From: Lichenifustis flavocetrariae
Lineage (GTDB): Bacteria; Pseudomonadota; Alphaproteobacteria; Rhizobiales; Beijerinckiaceae
DNA: 64,000 bases
Reading direction: 5' to 3'
Assembly: GCF_026130545.1 (NCBI RefSeq)
Contig: NZ_JAMOIM010000002.1
Span: 360,038-424,037, forward strand
Positions 1 to 8,593 of the stretch are shown here, piece by piece (within the stretch, counting starts at the first letter, position 1; the number at the start of each line of letters is the position of its first letter). A program made the translations under genes and the position numbers. A model generated the notes under the pieces. The model worked only from the letters and a program-made list of their open reading frames with translations. It made no database searches and had not been told where the DNA came from.

Positions 1-2
1 TC

Positions 3-680
3 ACCACCATCATGTTCAACTGGCTGGCCTCCACCCTGATGGGCTACCTGCTGGTCAACGGCATGCGGGCACCACAGTCGATGGAACCGGAAACCGTCCC
101 GTTCCCGCCGCAGGCCGCGATCCCGACCGTGCACGGCATCCTGGAGGCGCTCGGGATTCCCTCTGCCACCACGCCGCTCAACCTGAGCTTCCTGCTGGCA
201 CTCGCCTGTGCTTTCGCGATGTGGCTCTTCATCTGGCGCACCCGGACCGGCTACGAGATCCGGACCACCGGCGCGAACCCGACCGCCGCCGTCTATGGCG
301 GCATCGCACCAGCCTGGATCATCATGCTCACCATGGGATTGTCGGGAGCACTCGCGAGCGGGGTCGCGGTCAATGAGATCATGGGCGTGCAGAACCGGCT
401 GCTGCTCGAATTCACGGCCGGCTACGGCTTCGTCGGCATCGCGGTGGCGCTGATGGGGCGCGCCCATCCGGTGGGGATCGTCTTCGCGAGCTTATTGTTC
501 GGCATCCTCTATCAGGGCGGCGCCGAGCTCGCCTTCGACCAGCCGAAGATCTCGCGCGACATGATCGTGGCCATCCAGGGCTTCGTCGTGCTGTTCGCCG
601 GCGCCCTCGATGGCCTCTACCGCCCCCACCTCGCCCGTATCTTCACCGCCCTGCCCCGCACCCGCTCGGGGCCGATTTGA
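3..680 (+). CDS. Nucleoside ABC transporter permease, YufP-like (5' partial)
   Basis: This is the C-terminal part of an inner-membrane permease of the branched BPD_transp_2 type, which in BMP-family systems imports nucleosides. The frame is open from base 3, so the true start lies before the window; a Met codon at 12 is only internal. Hydrophobic segments alternate with a conserved cytoplasmic loop (RTRTGYEIRTTGANPTAA) and the stretch GYGFVGIAVALMGRAHP that is typical of YufP/NupP permeases. The second permease of the same system follows at 1019, and nucleoside-degrading enzymes follow that, which supports nucleosides as substrate. The ATPase and the BMP lipoprotein are expected upstream, outside the window. 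Confidence 0.9.
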   Translation, partial: TTIMFNWLASTLMGYLLVNGMRAPQSMEPETVPFPPQAAIPTVHGILEALGIPSATTPLNLSFLLALACAFAMWLFIWRTRTGYEIRTTGANPTAAVYGGIAPAWIIMLTMGLSGALASGVAVNEIMGVQNRLLLEFTAGYGFVGIAVALMGRAHPVGIVFASLLFGILYQGGAELAFDQPKISRDMIVAIQGFVVLFAGALDGLYRPHLARIFTALPRTRSGPI

Positions 681-1018
681 ATGAGAATCGCCTGCATTCG
701 AAACCGAAAGCGAGGCACGCTTTCCCAGTTGCCCTCCTTGCGGCCCTTCCATTCACAACACTTGGCGGGACATGAGAAATCTCCGTCTCGCTTGTGGAGA
801 GGGGTTGGGGGTCGAGACAATGGAGGCACTTGGTCTGCTGATCAGGCTCCAGGATCGTTGCGACCTTCACCCCCTGCCCCTCTCCACAAGGGAGAGGGGA
901 GAAAACCACGGCCCAGCCTTCATAAGAGGTGTAACTCCGATAGGCGCATGCAGGGCAAAGGAGTGGATGCCCAGCGTTACGCCCTAGGTTCTCAGCCGGC
1001 CGCAGGGACATCGGCCTC
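681..1018. repeat. 338-bp intergenic gap carrying a long inverted repeat
   Basis: No credible gene lies between the two permeases, although they clearly belong to one operon. The gap holds an imperfect inverted repeat: arm 791-812 against arm 869-890, matching at 20 of 22 positions, with a 56-base loop. A further GGGAGAGGGG-type run follows at 890-899. Such CTTGTGGAGAGGGG palindromes recur between genes of many alphaproteobacteria (general knowledge), so this is probably a dispersed palindromic element inserted inside the operon. In RNA it could form a stable hairpin that changes the ratio of the flanking messages. Confidence 0.6.
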
Positions 1019-1999
1019 ATGTTGACCGGACTGGCATCCGACACCGCACTGATCCTCGCCTCCAGCCTGCGGCTCGCGGTGCCGCTGATCTTCGCCTGCA
1101 TCGCCGGCCTCTGGTCGGAACGCTCCGGCGTGGTCGACATCGGGCTTGAGGGCAAGATGCTGGTTGCGGCTTTCGCGAGCGCGGTCGTGGCCTATCAGGT
1201 GGACAGCGCCTGGGCGGGCCTTGCGGCCGGCATCCTGGCGTCGGTGGCGTTGGGACTTGTGCACGGCTTCGCGGTGATCGACCAGCGCGGCAACCAGATC
1301 GTCTCGGGCGCCGCCATCAATCTCGTGGCCGCCGGGCTCACGGCGCTGCTCGGCAATGCCTGGTACGGCGAAGGCGGCCGGACACCGCAGCTCGATTCAG
1401 TGGCGTCCCGCTTTCATGAAATCCCCTGGCCCGGAGAAGCGAGCCTCGGTGCGATCCCGGTCCTCGGACCATTCTACAGCAATCTCCTGGCCGGCCATGT
1501 TGTCCTGACCTACCTGGCGATCCTGCTGGTGCCTTTAACGTCTTTCGTGCTCTACCGCACCCGGTTTGGCCTGCGACTTCGGGCGACGGGGGAGAACCCG
1601 GCCGCCGTCGACACGGCTGGCATTTCCGTGCGCGGTTTGCGCTACGCGGGGGTCGTCATCTGCGGGGTGCTGTGCGGATTTGCCGGCACCTACCTGTCTG
1701 TTGCCCAGGCCGCCAGCTTCCTGCCCTCGATGACAGCCGGCAAGGGGTTCATTGCCCTCGCGGCTCTCGTGTTCTCGAAATGGCGGCCTTGGCCCGCCCT
1801 TTTCACCTGCCTGCTCTTCGGCTTTCTCGACGCGATCTCGATCCGGCTTCAAGGTGCCGTCATTCCGGGTGTGGGCGAAGTTCCGGTTCAGGCGATCCAG
1901 GCGCTGCCATATCTCCTGACAGTGATCCTGCTGGCCGGTTTCGTGGGCCGCGCCATCCCGCCCAAGGCGTCCGGGATACCGTATGTGAAAGAACGATAA
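1019..1999 (+). CDS. Nucleoside ABC transporter permease, YufQ-like
   Basis: Second integral-membrane subunit (326 aa, a full length for this family) of the BMP-type nucleoside importer, partner of the permease ending at 680. The N-terminus reads through a hydrophobic helix into SERSGVVDIGLEGKML, the hallmark of YufQ/NupQ-type permeases, and the conserved loop TRFGLRLRATGENPAAVDTAG occupies roughly residues 183-203. About eight to ten membrane segments are visible. Its TAA stop shares one base with the ATG of the cytidine deaminase, so the two are translationally coupled. The substrate assignment to nucleosides rests on family resemblance plus the downstream catabolic genes. Confidence 0.92.
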   Translation: MLTGLASDTALILASSLRLAVPLIFACIAGLWSERSGVVDIGLEGKMLVAAFASAVVAYQVDSAWAGLAAGILASVALGLVHGFAVIDQRGNQIVSGAAINLVAAGLTALLGNAWYGEGGRTPQLDSVASRFHEIPWPGEASLGAIPVLGPFYSNLLAGHVVLTYLAILLVPLTSFVLYRTRFGLRLRATGENPAAVDTAGISVRGLRYAGVVICGVLCGFAGTYLSVAQAASFLPSMTAGKGFIALAALVFSKWRPWPALFTCLLFGFLDAISIRLQGAVIPGVGEVPVQAIQALPYLLTVILLAGFVGRAIPPKASGIPYVKER

Positions 2000-2400
2000 T
2001 GACCGACCTCGATCCGCTTTTCGACCTCGCCCGGCAGGCGCGGGAGAGGGCCTATGCGCCCTATTCGCACTTCAAGGTCGGGGCGGCGATCCGCACACCG
2101 TCAGGCGCCTTGTTCGCCGGTGCCAATGTCGAAAACGCCGCTTATCCGCAAGGTGCCTGTGCGGAAGCTGCGGCGATCTCGGCCATGATTCTGGGCGGAG
2201 AAACCCGCATCGCCGAGATTTTGGTGATCGGCGAGGGGGACGGGCTCGTCACGCCATGTGGAGGATGCCGGCAGCGCATCCGTGAATTCGCCTCGGCCGA
2301 CACGCCGATTCATATCGCGAGTCTCAAAGGCCGTCGTGCAAGCTTCACCTTGACCGAACTCTTACCGCATAGCTTTGGACCGGAAAACCTGATGACATGA
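1999..2400 (+). CDS. cdd: Cytidine deaminase
   Basis: Hydrolytic deamination of cytidine and deoxycytidine to (deoxy)uridine in the cytoplasm. The protein is 133 aa, the usual size for a homotetrameric Cdd. Both zinc motifs are present: ACAEAAA near residues 51-57, with zinc-binding Cys and catalytic Glu, and PCGGCRQ near 87-93 with two zinc-ligand Cys. The start at 1999 is chosen because the ATG overlaps the upstream permease stop by one base and the product then begins at the expected place (MTDLDPLFDLARQA); the frame stays open far upstream but that extension is inside the permease gene. It feeds uridine to the phosphorylase encoded two genes later. Confidence 0.95.
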   Translation: MTDLDPLFDLARQARERAYAPYSHFKVGAAIRTPSGALFAGANVENAAYPQGACAEAAAISAMILGGETRIAEILVIGEGDGLVTPCGGCRQRIREFASADTPIHIASLKGRRASFTLTELLPHSFGPENLMT

Positions 2401-2422
2401 CGACATGGCGGGAGGGGGAGCG

Positions 2423-3268
2423 ATGGATCCGGGCGTAGGAGTGAAGGAGGACACCACCGAAGCCGCGGTGGCGGTTCTGCGGGCGCGCGGGATCAGGCAG
2501 CCGATTTCCATGGCCTTCATACTCGGCACGGGCCTCGGCTCGATCACTGAGGAATTGGTTGAGCCGATCCGCATCGACTACGCCGACCTGCCCGGCTTCC
2601 CGAAAGCCAATGTTTCAGGCCATGCCGGCCGGCTGTGGATTGGAACCTGGGAAGGAACCCACGTGGCCATCATGGAAGGGCGGGCGCATTACTACGAGAC
2701 CGGAAATGCGCGCGCCATGGCGGCGGCGCTCGCCGTGCTCAAGGCGATCGGCGTGACGACGCTCGTGATCACCAACTCGGCTGGATCGGTCAATCTCGAT
2801 TGGCACCCGGGCTCCGTCGCGATGATCAGCGATCATATCAATTTTTCAGGTGCAAACCCCCTCATCGGTGACAGGACCGAATCTCGCTTCGTCAACCTGC
2901 GCGAAGCCTATGACCGCCGCCTCCGGGCTCGCTTCAAGCAGGCGGCTGCGGCGGCTGGGAAAGTCATGCTGCGCGAAGGTGTCTACATGTGGTTCTCAGG
3001 CCCGTCTTTCGAGACTCCGGCGGAGGTGCGGGCCGCGAAAATCCTCGGCGCCGATCTCGTCGGCATGTCGACAGTTCCCGAGGTGATCCTGGCGCGCCAG
3101 CTCGACATGCGGGTCCTGGCGCTATCACTCGTGACGAACTTCGCCACAGGGATCAAGACTGGCGATCCGTCGCACAGCGAAACCAAGTCTGTGGCGAGCA
3201 CCGGCGCCATCACGCTGAAGCGCCTTCTGCGTGCCTTCATGCGCGAGGGACCCGTCGCCTATGCGTGA
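2423..3268 (+). CDS. Purine nucleoside phosphorylase (family I, PunA type)
   Basis: Phosphorolysis of purine nucleosides to free base and (deoxy)ribose-1-phosphate. The product is 281 aa and carries the family signatures: ILGTGLGSI near the N-terminus (phosphate-binding loop), GRAHYYE near residue 85, ITNSAGSVN around 113-121, and FSGPSFETPAE near 193-203 followed by GADLVGMSTVPEV. The start at 2423 is preferred to the in-frame ATG at 2405 because a GGAGGGGG ribosome-binding site at 2411-2418 sits just before it. It belongs to the trimeric PNP family and not the hexameric DeoD family. The stop overlaps the start of the next gene by 8 bases. Confidence 0.92.
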   Translation: MDPGVGVKEDTTEAAVAVLRARGIRQPISMAFILGTGLGSITEELVEPIRIDYADLPGFPKANVSGHAGRLWIGTWEGTHVAIMEGRAHYYETGNARAMAAALAVLKAIGVTTLVITNSAGSVNLDWHPGSVAMISDHINFSGANPLIGDRTESRFVNLREAYDRRLRARFKQAAAAAGKVMLREGVYMWFSGPSFETPAEVRAAKILGADLVGMSTVPEVILARQLDMRVLALSLVTNFATGIKTGDPSHSETKSVASTGAITLKRLLRAFMREGPVAYA

Positions 3269-4610
3269 AGACGCGGACGCGGCTCGACGCCCCCTGCCGC
3301 AGGAAACAATTCGTCGGAAGCGGGACGGCGGCTCACTGGCGGCGGCCGAGATCGACGCCTTCGTGTCCGGCGCACTCGCCGGGCGTGTCGCGCCGGAGCA
3401 GGTCGCGGCCTTCTTGATGGCCGCGTTTCTCCGCGGGCTCGACCGTGACGAGACCGTGGCGCTGACCGAAACCATGATGCGGTCCGGATCGCGCCTCTCT
3501 TGGTCCGGCCTCGACGGTCCAGTGCTGGACAAGCATTCGACCGGGGGTGTCGGGGACGTGGTCAGCCTGATGCTCGCGCCCGCCGTCGCGGCCTGCGGCG
3601 CTTTCGTGCCGATGATCTCCGGGCGAGGCCTCGGTCATAGCGGCGGCACGCTCGACAAACTCGAAGCGATTCCAGGTTACGAGATCAGCCCCTCGCCTGA
3701 GCGGTTTCGCAAGGTGGTGGCCGAGATCGGCTGCGCCATCATCGGCCAGACGACCGACCTGGCGCCCGCCGACCGCCTCCTCTACGGCATCCGCGACGTG
3801 ACCGCGACGGTCGAGTCCATCCCGCTGATCACCGCCTCGATCCTGTCGAAGAAGCTGTCGGCAGGTCTCGGCCGGCTCGTGATGGACGTCAAAACCGGGT
3901 CCGGCGCCTTCATGGTCGACCTGGACGACGCGCGGGCGCTCGCGCGAAGCCTGGTCGAGGTCGCGGCCGGTGCTGGTTTGCCGACCAGCGCCTTGATCAC
4001 AGACATGGACCAGCCGCTCGCCCGCGCGGCCGGTAACTCACTCGAAATCCGGACGGCTGTCGACTACCTGACCGGTACGGTCCGTGACGCACGCCTGCAC
4101 GCCGTGGTCCTGGCGCTTGGCAGCGAAATGCTCCGCCTCGGTGGCCTTGTGGCAAGCCGCGCCGAGGGGCAGGTCAGGATCGAACGCGCGCTTTCGGGAG
4201 GAGCAGCGGCGGAGTGCTTCGGCCGCATGGTGGCCGCTCTGGGCGGCCCTTCGGATCTTCTGGATCATGTCGAGGATATCTTGCCTCGGGCTCCGGTCTG
4301 TCGGCCCGTCAACGCCGACAAGGCGGGGGTTGTGACCAACATCGAGACACGCGCGGTCGGGTTGGCGGTCGTGTCGCTCGGTGGGGGACGCACCCGCGCG
4401 TCCGATGCGGTGGATCCACGCGTGGGCTTTTCGGCCCTGTTACCGGTGGGCACCGTCGTTGCGGCCGATACGCCGCTCGGCTTCGTTCATGCCGCGACGC
4501 TGGATGCGGCAGAGCAGGCGGCAGTTAGCCTCCGCAAAGCCTACGGGATCGCGGATGTTGCACCCGTTGAGCGACATCCCGTCATTGAAATCATGGAGGC
4601 TGCCTCGTGA
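3261..4610 (+). CDS. deoA: Thymidine (pyrimidine-nucleoside) phosphorylase
   Basis: Reversible phosphorolysis of thymidine or deoxyuridine to base and deoxyribose-1-phosphate. The 449-aa product is the normal length. The family signature region is clear: LDKHSTGGVGD near residue 87, phosphate-binding GRGLGHSGGTLDKLE near 123-137, and KKLSAGLGRLVMDVKTGSGAF near 198-217. The C-terminal alpha/beta domain ends in RKAYGIADVAPVER. I place the start at 3261, overlapping the purine phosphorylase stop by 8 bases; a longer reading from 3231 adds ten residues without similarity to the family. Together with Cdd and PNP it completes the conversion of imported nucleosides to bases and sugar phosphates. Confidence 0.95.
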   Translation: MREDADAARRPLPQETIRRKRDGGSLAAAEIDAFVSGALAGRVAPEQVAAFLMAAFLRGLDRDETVALTETMMRSGSRLSWSGLDGPVLDKHSTGGVGDVVSLMLAPAVAACGAFVPMISGRGLGHSGGTLDKLEAIPGYEISPSPERFRKVVAEIGCAIIGQTTDLAPADRLLYGIRDVTATVESIPLITASILSKKLSAGLGRLVMDVKTGSGAFMVDLDDARALARSLVEVAAGAGLPTSALITDMDQPLARAAGNSLEIRTAVDYLTGTVRDARLHAVVLALGSEMLRLGGLVASRAEGQVRIERALSGGAAAECFGRMVAALGGPSDLLDHVEDILPRAPVCRPVNADKAGVVTNIETRAVGLAVVSLGGGRTRASDAVDPRVGFSALLPVGTVVAADTPLGFVHAATLDAAEQAAVSLRKAYGIADVAPVERHPVIEIMEAAS

Positions 4611-5572
4611 GTGAACCCGACGTGCTGGTGGTCGCTTACGGCCGCGATGGCGCGGGCGCCGCGCCCTGGGTCGAGGCCTTGGCGGATCGTGTCCCTGGTC
4701 TGCATGTCCAGTCCCTGAATGGGCCGGTTGATATCGCGCGTGTGCGTTATGCGGTCACCTGGCGTCACCCACCCGGTTCCCTGACGGGCTTTCCCAACCT
4801 GAAAGCCATCTTTTCTCTCGGCGCGGGCGTCGACCACCTCGTCTCCGATTCGAACCTACCTGCGGATGTGCCGATCGTCCGGATCGTCGATCCCGATCTG
4901 CGGGACCGCATGAGCGAATGGGTGGTCCTCCACACGCTCATTCATCACAGGCAAGTCCGCCTCTATGATTGGCACCAAAGCGAGAAGATGTGGGTCGAAG
5001 ATCCCTTCCAGCCCGCGGCCGGCGAGGTTCGCGTCGGCGTGATGGGATTGGGAGTTCTTGGCGCGGATGCGACCCGCAAGCTGAAGATGATCGGTTTCGA
5101 CGTGGCCGGATGGAGCCGGACCGCGAAGACGCTCGACGGTATCGAGACCTTTTCGGGCCAGGAGGGTCTCGATCGCTTTCTGGCCCGTACGCAGATCCTG
5201 GTCGTGCTCTTGCCGCTCACGCCCGAGACACGCGGAATCCTCAATCACTCCCTTTTCAGCAAGCTGGCTCGTGATTCCTATTTCGGCGGTCCGATCCTGC
5301 TCAATGCGGGCCGCGGCGGCTTGCAGAACGAGGCCGACATCCTGGCGGCGCTCGACGATGGAATCTTGAAGGCCGCAACGCTCGACGTGTTCGAGACCGA
5401 ACCGCTGCCTGAAAGCTCTCCCCTGTGGCATCATCCGGCCGTGACGATCACGCCGCACAATTCCGCGATCTCGAATTACGGGTCGATCACCGGCTTCATT
5501 GCGGGCGAGATCGCGCATCTGGAAAGCGGCGGAGCGCCGCGACATACGGTCGATCGGCAACGCGCCTATTAG
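4607..5572 (+). CDS. D-2-hydroxyacid dehydrogenase, GhrA-like (glyoxylate/hydroxypyruvate reductase A)
   Basis: NAD(P)-dependent reduction of a 2-oxoacid such as glyoxylate or hydroxypyruvate is the family reaction. The 321-aa protein has the Rossmann motif GVMGLGVLG near residues 145-153, the substrate-binding Arg in LLNAGRGG near 235-242, a Glu in FETEPLP near 263-269 and the catalytic His in ITPHNSA near 282-288. It starts with GTG at 4607, overlapping the deoA stop by four bases (GTGA), so it is co-translated with the nucleoside genes. Why a hydroxyacid dehydrogenase sits in this operon is unclear; it may act on a product of deoxyribose or ribose-phosphate breakdown. Confidence 0.85.
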   Translation: MSEPDVLVVAYGRDGAGAAPWVEALADRVPGLHVQSLNGPVDIARVRYAVTWRHPPGSLTGFPNLKAIFSLGAGVDHLVSDSNLPADVPIVRIVDPDLRDRMSEWVVLHTLIHHRQVRLYDWHQSEKMWVEDPFQPAAGEVRVGVMGLGVLGADATRKLKMIGFDVAGWSRTAKTLDGIETFSGQEGLDRFLARTQILVVLLPLTPETRGILNHSLFSKLARDSYFGGPILLNAGRGGLQNEADILAALDDGILKAATLDVFETEPLPESSPLWHHPAVTITPHNSAISNYGSITGFIAGEIAHLESGGAPRHTVDRQRAY

Positions 5573-5606
5573 GGACAGGTCGTGGCGTTCAAAAAAGCCA
5601 TCCTGA

Positions 5607-7427
5607 TCATTGCAGGCTGTAGACGCGAAAGAGGGTCGGCCCGAGCGGCACAGGCCGAAGCCAAGGCGGCGGATCTCCGGCAAGGAGATGCGCCGCAAGT
5701 CCCTGCGGCGCATAATCCGCCAGAGCCTTGGCCTGCGCCTCGCCGGGGCAGATAGCGACATATCGGGCGCCGGTGCGCCGCACGAGCGATTCGGCAGCAA
5801 TCGGATCGGTCGAAAACCCATCGATGACCGCGCGATTGCCGGCATTGTTGCGGTGGTAGGGTGCGCCCAGCACCGACAGGCCGGTGTGGACCAGAAGATG
5901 CGAGCCCGCGTCGATCGGCGCGAAGACGATCCCGGGTGGCAGGTTGGCAAGAGGCGCAAGAGCGTCGGCGTCGTGACACGCCTGGGCCGCCGCGGTGGCG
6001 TCGCGAACAGCGGGGAGTTCCTCGGGCACGGGCACGAAAATCCAGGTGAAGGGAGTGAAGGGCAGAAGGCAAAGCCCCGTCCGGAGCCACGGAAGGCGGA
6101 ATAGACCGGAGGGACGCATGTGCGCGGCGCGCGTCATGGCCCAGACGCCGCCCAGAGCCGCGAGCGGCATGGCCGATGAAGCCACGCGTACTTCCCAAAA
6201 CGCCCCGGCGAGCCCGATCGCGGTCAGGACGGCGATCAGACGCCACGCGTCACGTGCTTCTGCCTTGCACGAGGCCGCCGCCCAAAGGTTGGCCGTAAAG
6301 CCAGCCAGCAAAGGCGCAAGAATGAGGGTCGAGGCTCCGGGATGCAATCCGATGGTCGTGGAGAGCGGCATCGCCTCGGTCACATGTGCCAGCCAGATCT
6401 GGCGGACCAAGGGGTCCACGTCGCCATAGGGGCTCGCCAGCAGTCCTGGACAGAGCATCAGCACAATCGCGCCGATTGCCAGACCTGACAGAGAGAGCCC
6501 CACAAGGCGCATGGACCAATGCGGCAGCTGACAGGCGGACGACGTCAAGAAGAAGGTCGCCGTGCCGCCGAGGATCGCGAACAGGACGTGCGGCGCCGAG
6601 AGAGCGTCGGCCGCCACGACAGTATAGCGCGATGGCGGGATCGTGGCTGCGGCGACGAGCGGCACCAGAGTCGCCAGCGAAAGTCCGAAGCCGCGGACGA
6701 ATTCAGCCGCACCGGCACCCCGTGCGACCCAGACGACCAGAACGCCGATGACGATCGCCGCAATGAACGGGAGATTTTCGAGGCTGATGCCGAGCGACAG
6801 GGCGATCGCCAGCGCGCAGACAAAGGCCGGTCCTTTGCCGCCACCTCGAAGCCCCGTACTTGCCGCTCCGACCATCGTGACAAGGAGCACGATTTGCGGC
6901 GCATGGTGGTCGATCCGCCCGGCCACGAACTGTCCGTACTGGAATCCGCTCAGCACGATGACCAGCAGAGCGGACACGGACGCCTGCCTGCCGCACAGAA
7001 CTTGCGACGTTCGGAGGAAGGCGGTGATCAGGAGCGCCTGACAAGCCAACGGGAACAGAATCCTGGCCAGCCGCTCGGCGTCGGGCGGCGAAGCCACACT
7101 CCTGAAGGCCAGGATCAGCGCGCTCACCGGCACATCCACGATCCGTGACCAGTGCATGAGGACCCCGCTTGGCGGATTCATCCTGTGGGCCGTCAGATCG
7201 AACCAGCCTTGACCACCAAGCCACGCACGGATCTGCACCATTCGCATGGCATCATCCGTGTCAAAGAACGTTCCCGTTTGCCAGACACTTAGGAGATGCG
7301 GCCATGACAGACTGAGTGAGATGACGCTCCCAATGACAACCAGGGTGAGCAGTCCGGGACCTTTGGAACGTGCATCGGACACACCGGTGACCGTGCGTTC
7401 GTGCTTCGCCATTCCGCTCATCGCCAT
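5607..7427 (-). CDS. Polytopic membrane protein resembling GT-C glycosyltransferases
   Basis: A 606-aa protein with one N-terminal hydrophobic helix (around residues 24-42), then a large loop with an acidic motif DTDDAMRMVQIRAW (about 57-70), about ten further membrane segments and a C-terminal soluble part of roughly 120 residues. This layout, with a DD motif in the first extracytoplasmic loop, is that of GT-C enzymes (PMT/ArnT type), which move a sugar from a polyprenyl-phosphate carrier. The match is by architecture and is not certain. It is divergent from a GT2 glycosyltransferase 124 bases away, a natural donor-synthesising partner. Start is uncertain among Met codons at 7427, 7421 and 7412. 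Confidence 0.6.
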   Translation of the reverse strand: MAMSGMAKHERTVTGVSDARSKGPGLLTLVVIGSVISLSLSWPHLLSVWQTGTFFDTDDAMRMVQIRAWLGGQGWFDLTAHRMNPPSGVLMHWSRIVDVPVSALILAFRSVASPPDAERLARILFPLACQALLITAFLRTSQVLCGRQASVSALLVIVLSGFQYGQFVAGRIDHHAPQIVLLVTMVGAASTGLRGGGKGPAFVCALAIALSLGISLENLPFIAAIVIGVLVVWVARGAGAAEFVRGFGLSLATLVPLVAAATIPPSRYTVVAADALSAPHVLFAILGGTATFFLTSSACQLPHWSMRLVGLSLSGLAIGAIVLMLCPGLLASPYGDVDPLVRQIWLAHVTEAMPLSTTIGLHPGASTLILAPLLAGFTANLWAAASCKAEARDAWRLIAVLTAIGLAGAFWEVRVASSAMPLAALGGVWAMTRAAHMRPSGLFRLPWLRTGLCLLPFTPFTWIFVPVPEELPAVRDATAAAQACHDADALAPLANLPPGIVFAPIDAGSHLLVHTGLSVLGAPYHRNNAGNRAVIDGFSTDPIAAESLVRRTGARYVAICPGEAQAKALADYAPQGLAAHLLAGDPPPWLRPVPLGPTLFRVYSLQ

Positions 7428-7551
7428 GGTGCGGTTCTGGCTTCATTAAGCATCACTGACGAGCATGGCTTCGGCGTTCTGATTTTTTTCGGCCGCTTAA
7501 CTCTCCGGTGCGAGGCTTGAATGAAGCGTTACACCGTTTGTAGATCGCCAG

Positions 7552-8580
7552 ATGAGCCAGCCTCTTTCAGCCCTCGCGCTCCAGCAGGTTCTCGCTCAGC
7601 ATTTCGACCACTTGGCTGAAGTAAACCGGGACGAGAAGCAGCCTGGTCCTATCCGCAAGGTCCCTTTGCTCGCGGTGGTCATCCCCTGCCGCAACGAGGA
7701 AAGCACCATCGCGCAGGTGGTGGCGGATTTCCGGCAGGCATTGCCGGAAGCCCGTATTGCCGTGTTCGACAATGCTTCGACCGATGAGACAAGCGTTCTT
7801 GCCCGCGCGGCGGGTGCTGAGGTGTTTCGCGAAGCAAGGCCGGGAAAGGGCCACGTGGTCCGCCGGATGTTCGCGGATGTCGAAGCCGATATCTATCTGA
7901 TGGCGGATGGCGACGGGACCTACGATGCGGCCTCCGCTCGTCGGCTGGTCGATCTCGTGGCCTGCGGCGGCTACGATATGGTTGTCGGTGCGCGGGCCGA
8001 TATCGGGCGGAACGCCCATCGCCGCGGCCATGCCGTCGGCAACCGACTCTTCAACCACCTCTACGGTCGCCTGTTCGGGGCCGAGTTCGGTGACATCTTC
8101 TCGGGCTATCGCGCCTTTTCGCGCCGCTTCGTGAAGAGCTTTCCCGCTTTGTCGTCAGGGTTCGAAATCGAGACCGAACTCTCGGTTCATGCACGTCAGC
8201 TCAAACTGGCGACGGCGGAAGTCTTGTTGCCCTACTGCGAGCGCGTGAACGGGTCGGTCTCGAAGCTGCGCACTTTTCGCGATGGCCTGCGGATCCTGGG
8301 CGTCCTGCTGTATCTCCTCAAGGAGACGAGGCCGATGTTGTTCTTCGGACTGCCCGCAGCACTGACCGCGCTTTTGGCGGCCGTGCTGTCGATTCCGCTT
8401 TTCGATACATATCTCACCAGTGGAACGGTGCCCCGACTCCCCACCGCCGTACTTTGCACCGGCCTCAGCCTTGGCGCGGCCCTGCTGGCTGTCTGCGGCA
8501 TCATTCTCGATAGCGTGGCACGCGGACGGGCGGAGCAGAAACGGATGCTGTTCCTTGCCGTTTCCCAGACGCGGATTTAG
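7552..8580 (+). CDS. Glycosyltransferase family 2, polyprenyl-phosphate type
   Basis: Cytoplasmic-face enzyme of 342 aa that probably transfers a sugar from a nucleotide donor to polyprenyl phosphate (DPM1/GtrB-like). The N-terminal GT-A domain shows AVVIPCRNEESTIAQVV near residues 42-58, the first Asp motif IAVFDNASTDET near 70-81 and the metal-binding DGDGTYD near 122-128, followed by DIFSGYRAFSRRF. The C-terminal quarter has two membrane helices (about 263-288 and 298-320), as in membrane-anchored members. It is divergent from the GT-C-like gene at 5607-7427, and the pair could glycosylate a cell-envelope component. Acceptor and sugar cannot be read from sequence. Confidence 0.85.
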   Translation: MSQPLSALALQQVLAQHFDHLAEVNRDEKQPGPIRKVPLLAVVIPCRNEESTIAQVVADFRQALPEARIAVFDNASTDETSVLARAAGAEVFREARPGKGHVVRRMFADVEADIYLMADGDGTYDAASARRLVDLVACGGYDMVVGARADIGRNAHRRGHAVGNRLFNHLYGRLFGAEFGDIFSGYRAFSRRFVKSFPALSSGFEIETELSVHARQLKLATAEVLLPYCERVNGSVSKLRTFRDGLRILGVLLYLLKETRPMLFFGLPAALTALLAAVLSIPLFDTYLTSGTVPRLPTAVLCTGLSLGAALLAVCGIILDSVARGRAEQKRMLFLAVSQTRI

Positions 8581-8593
8581 TTTCCCCCGCGCG

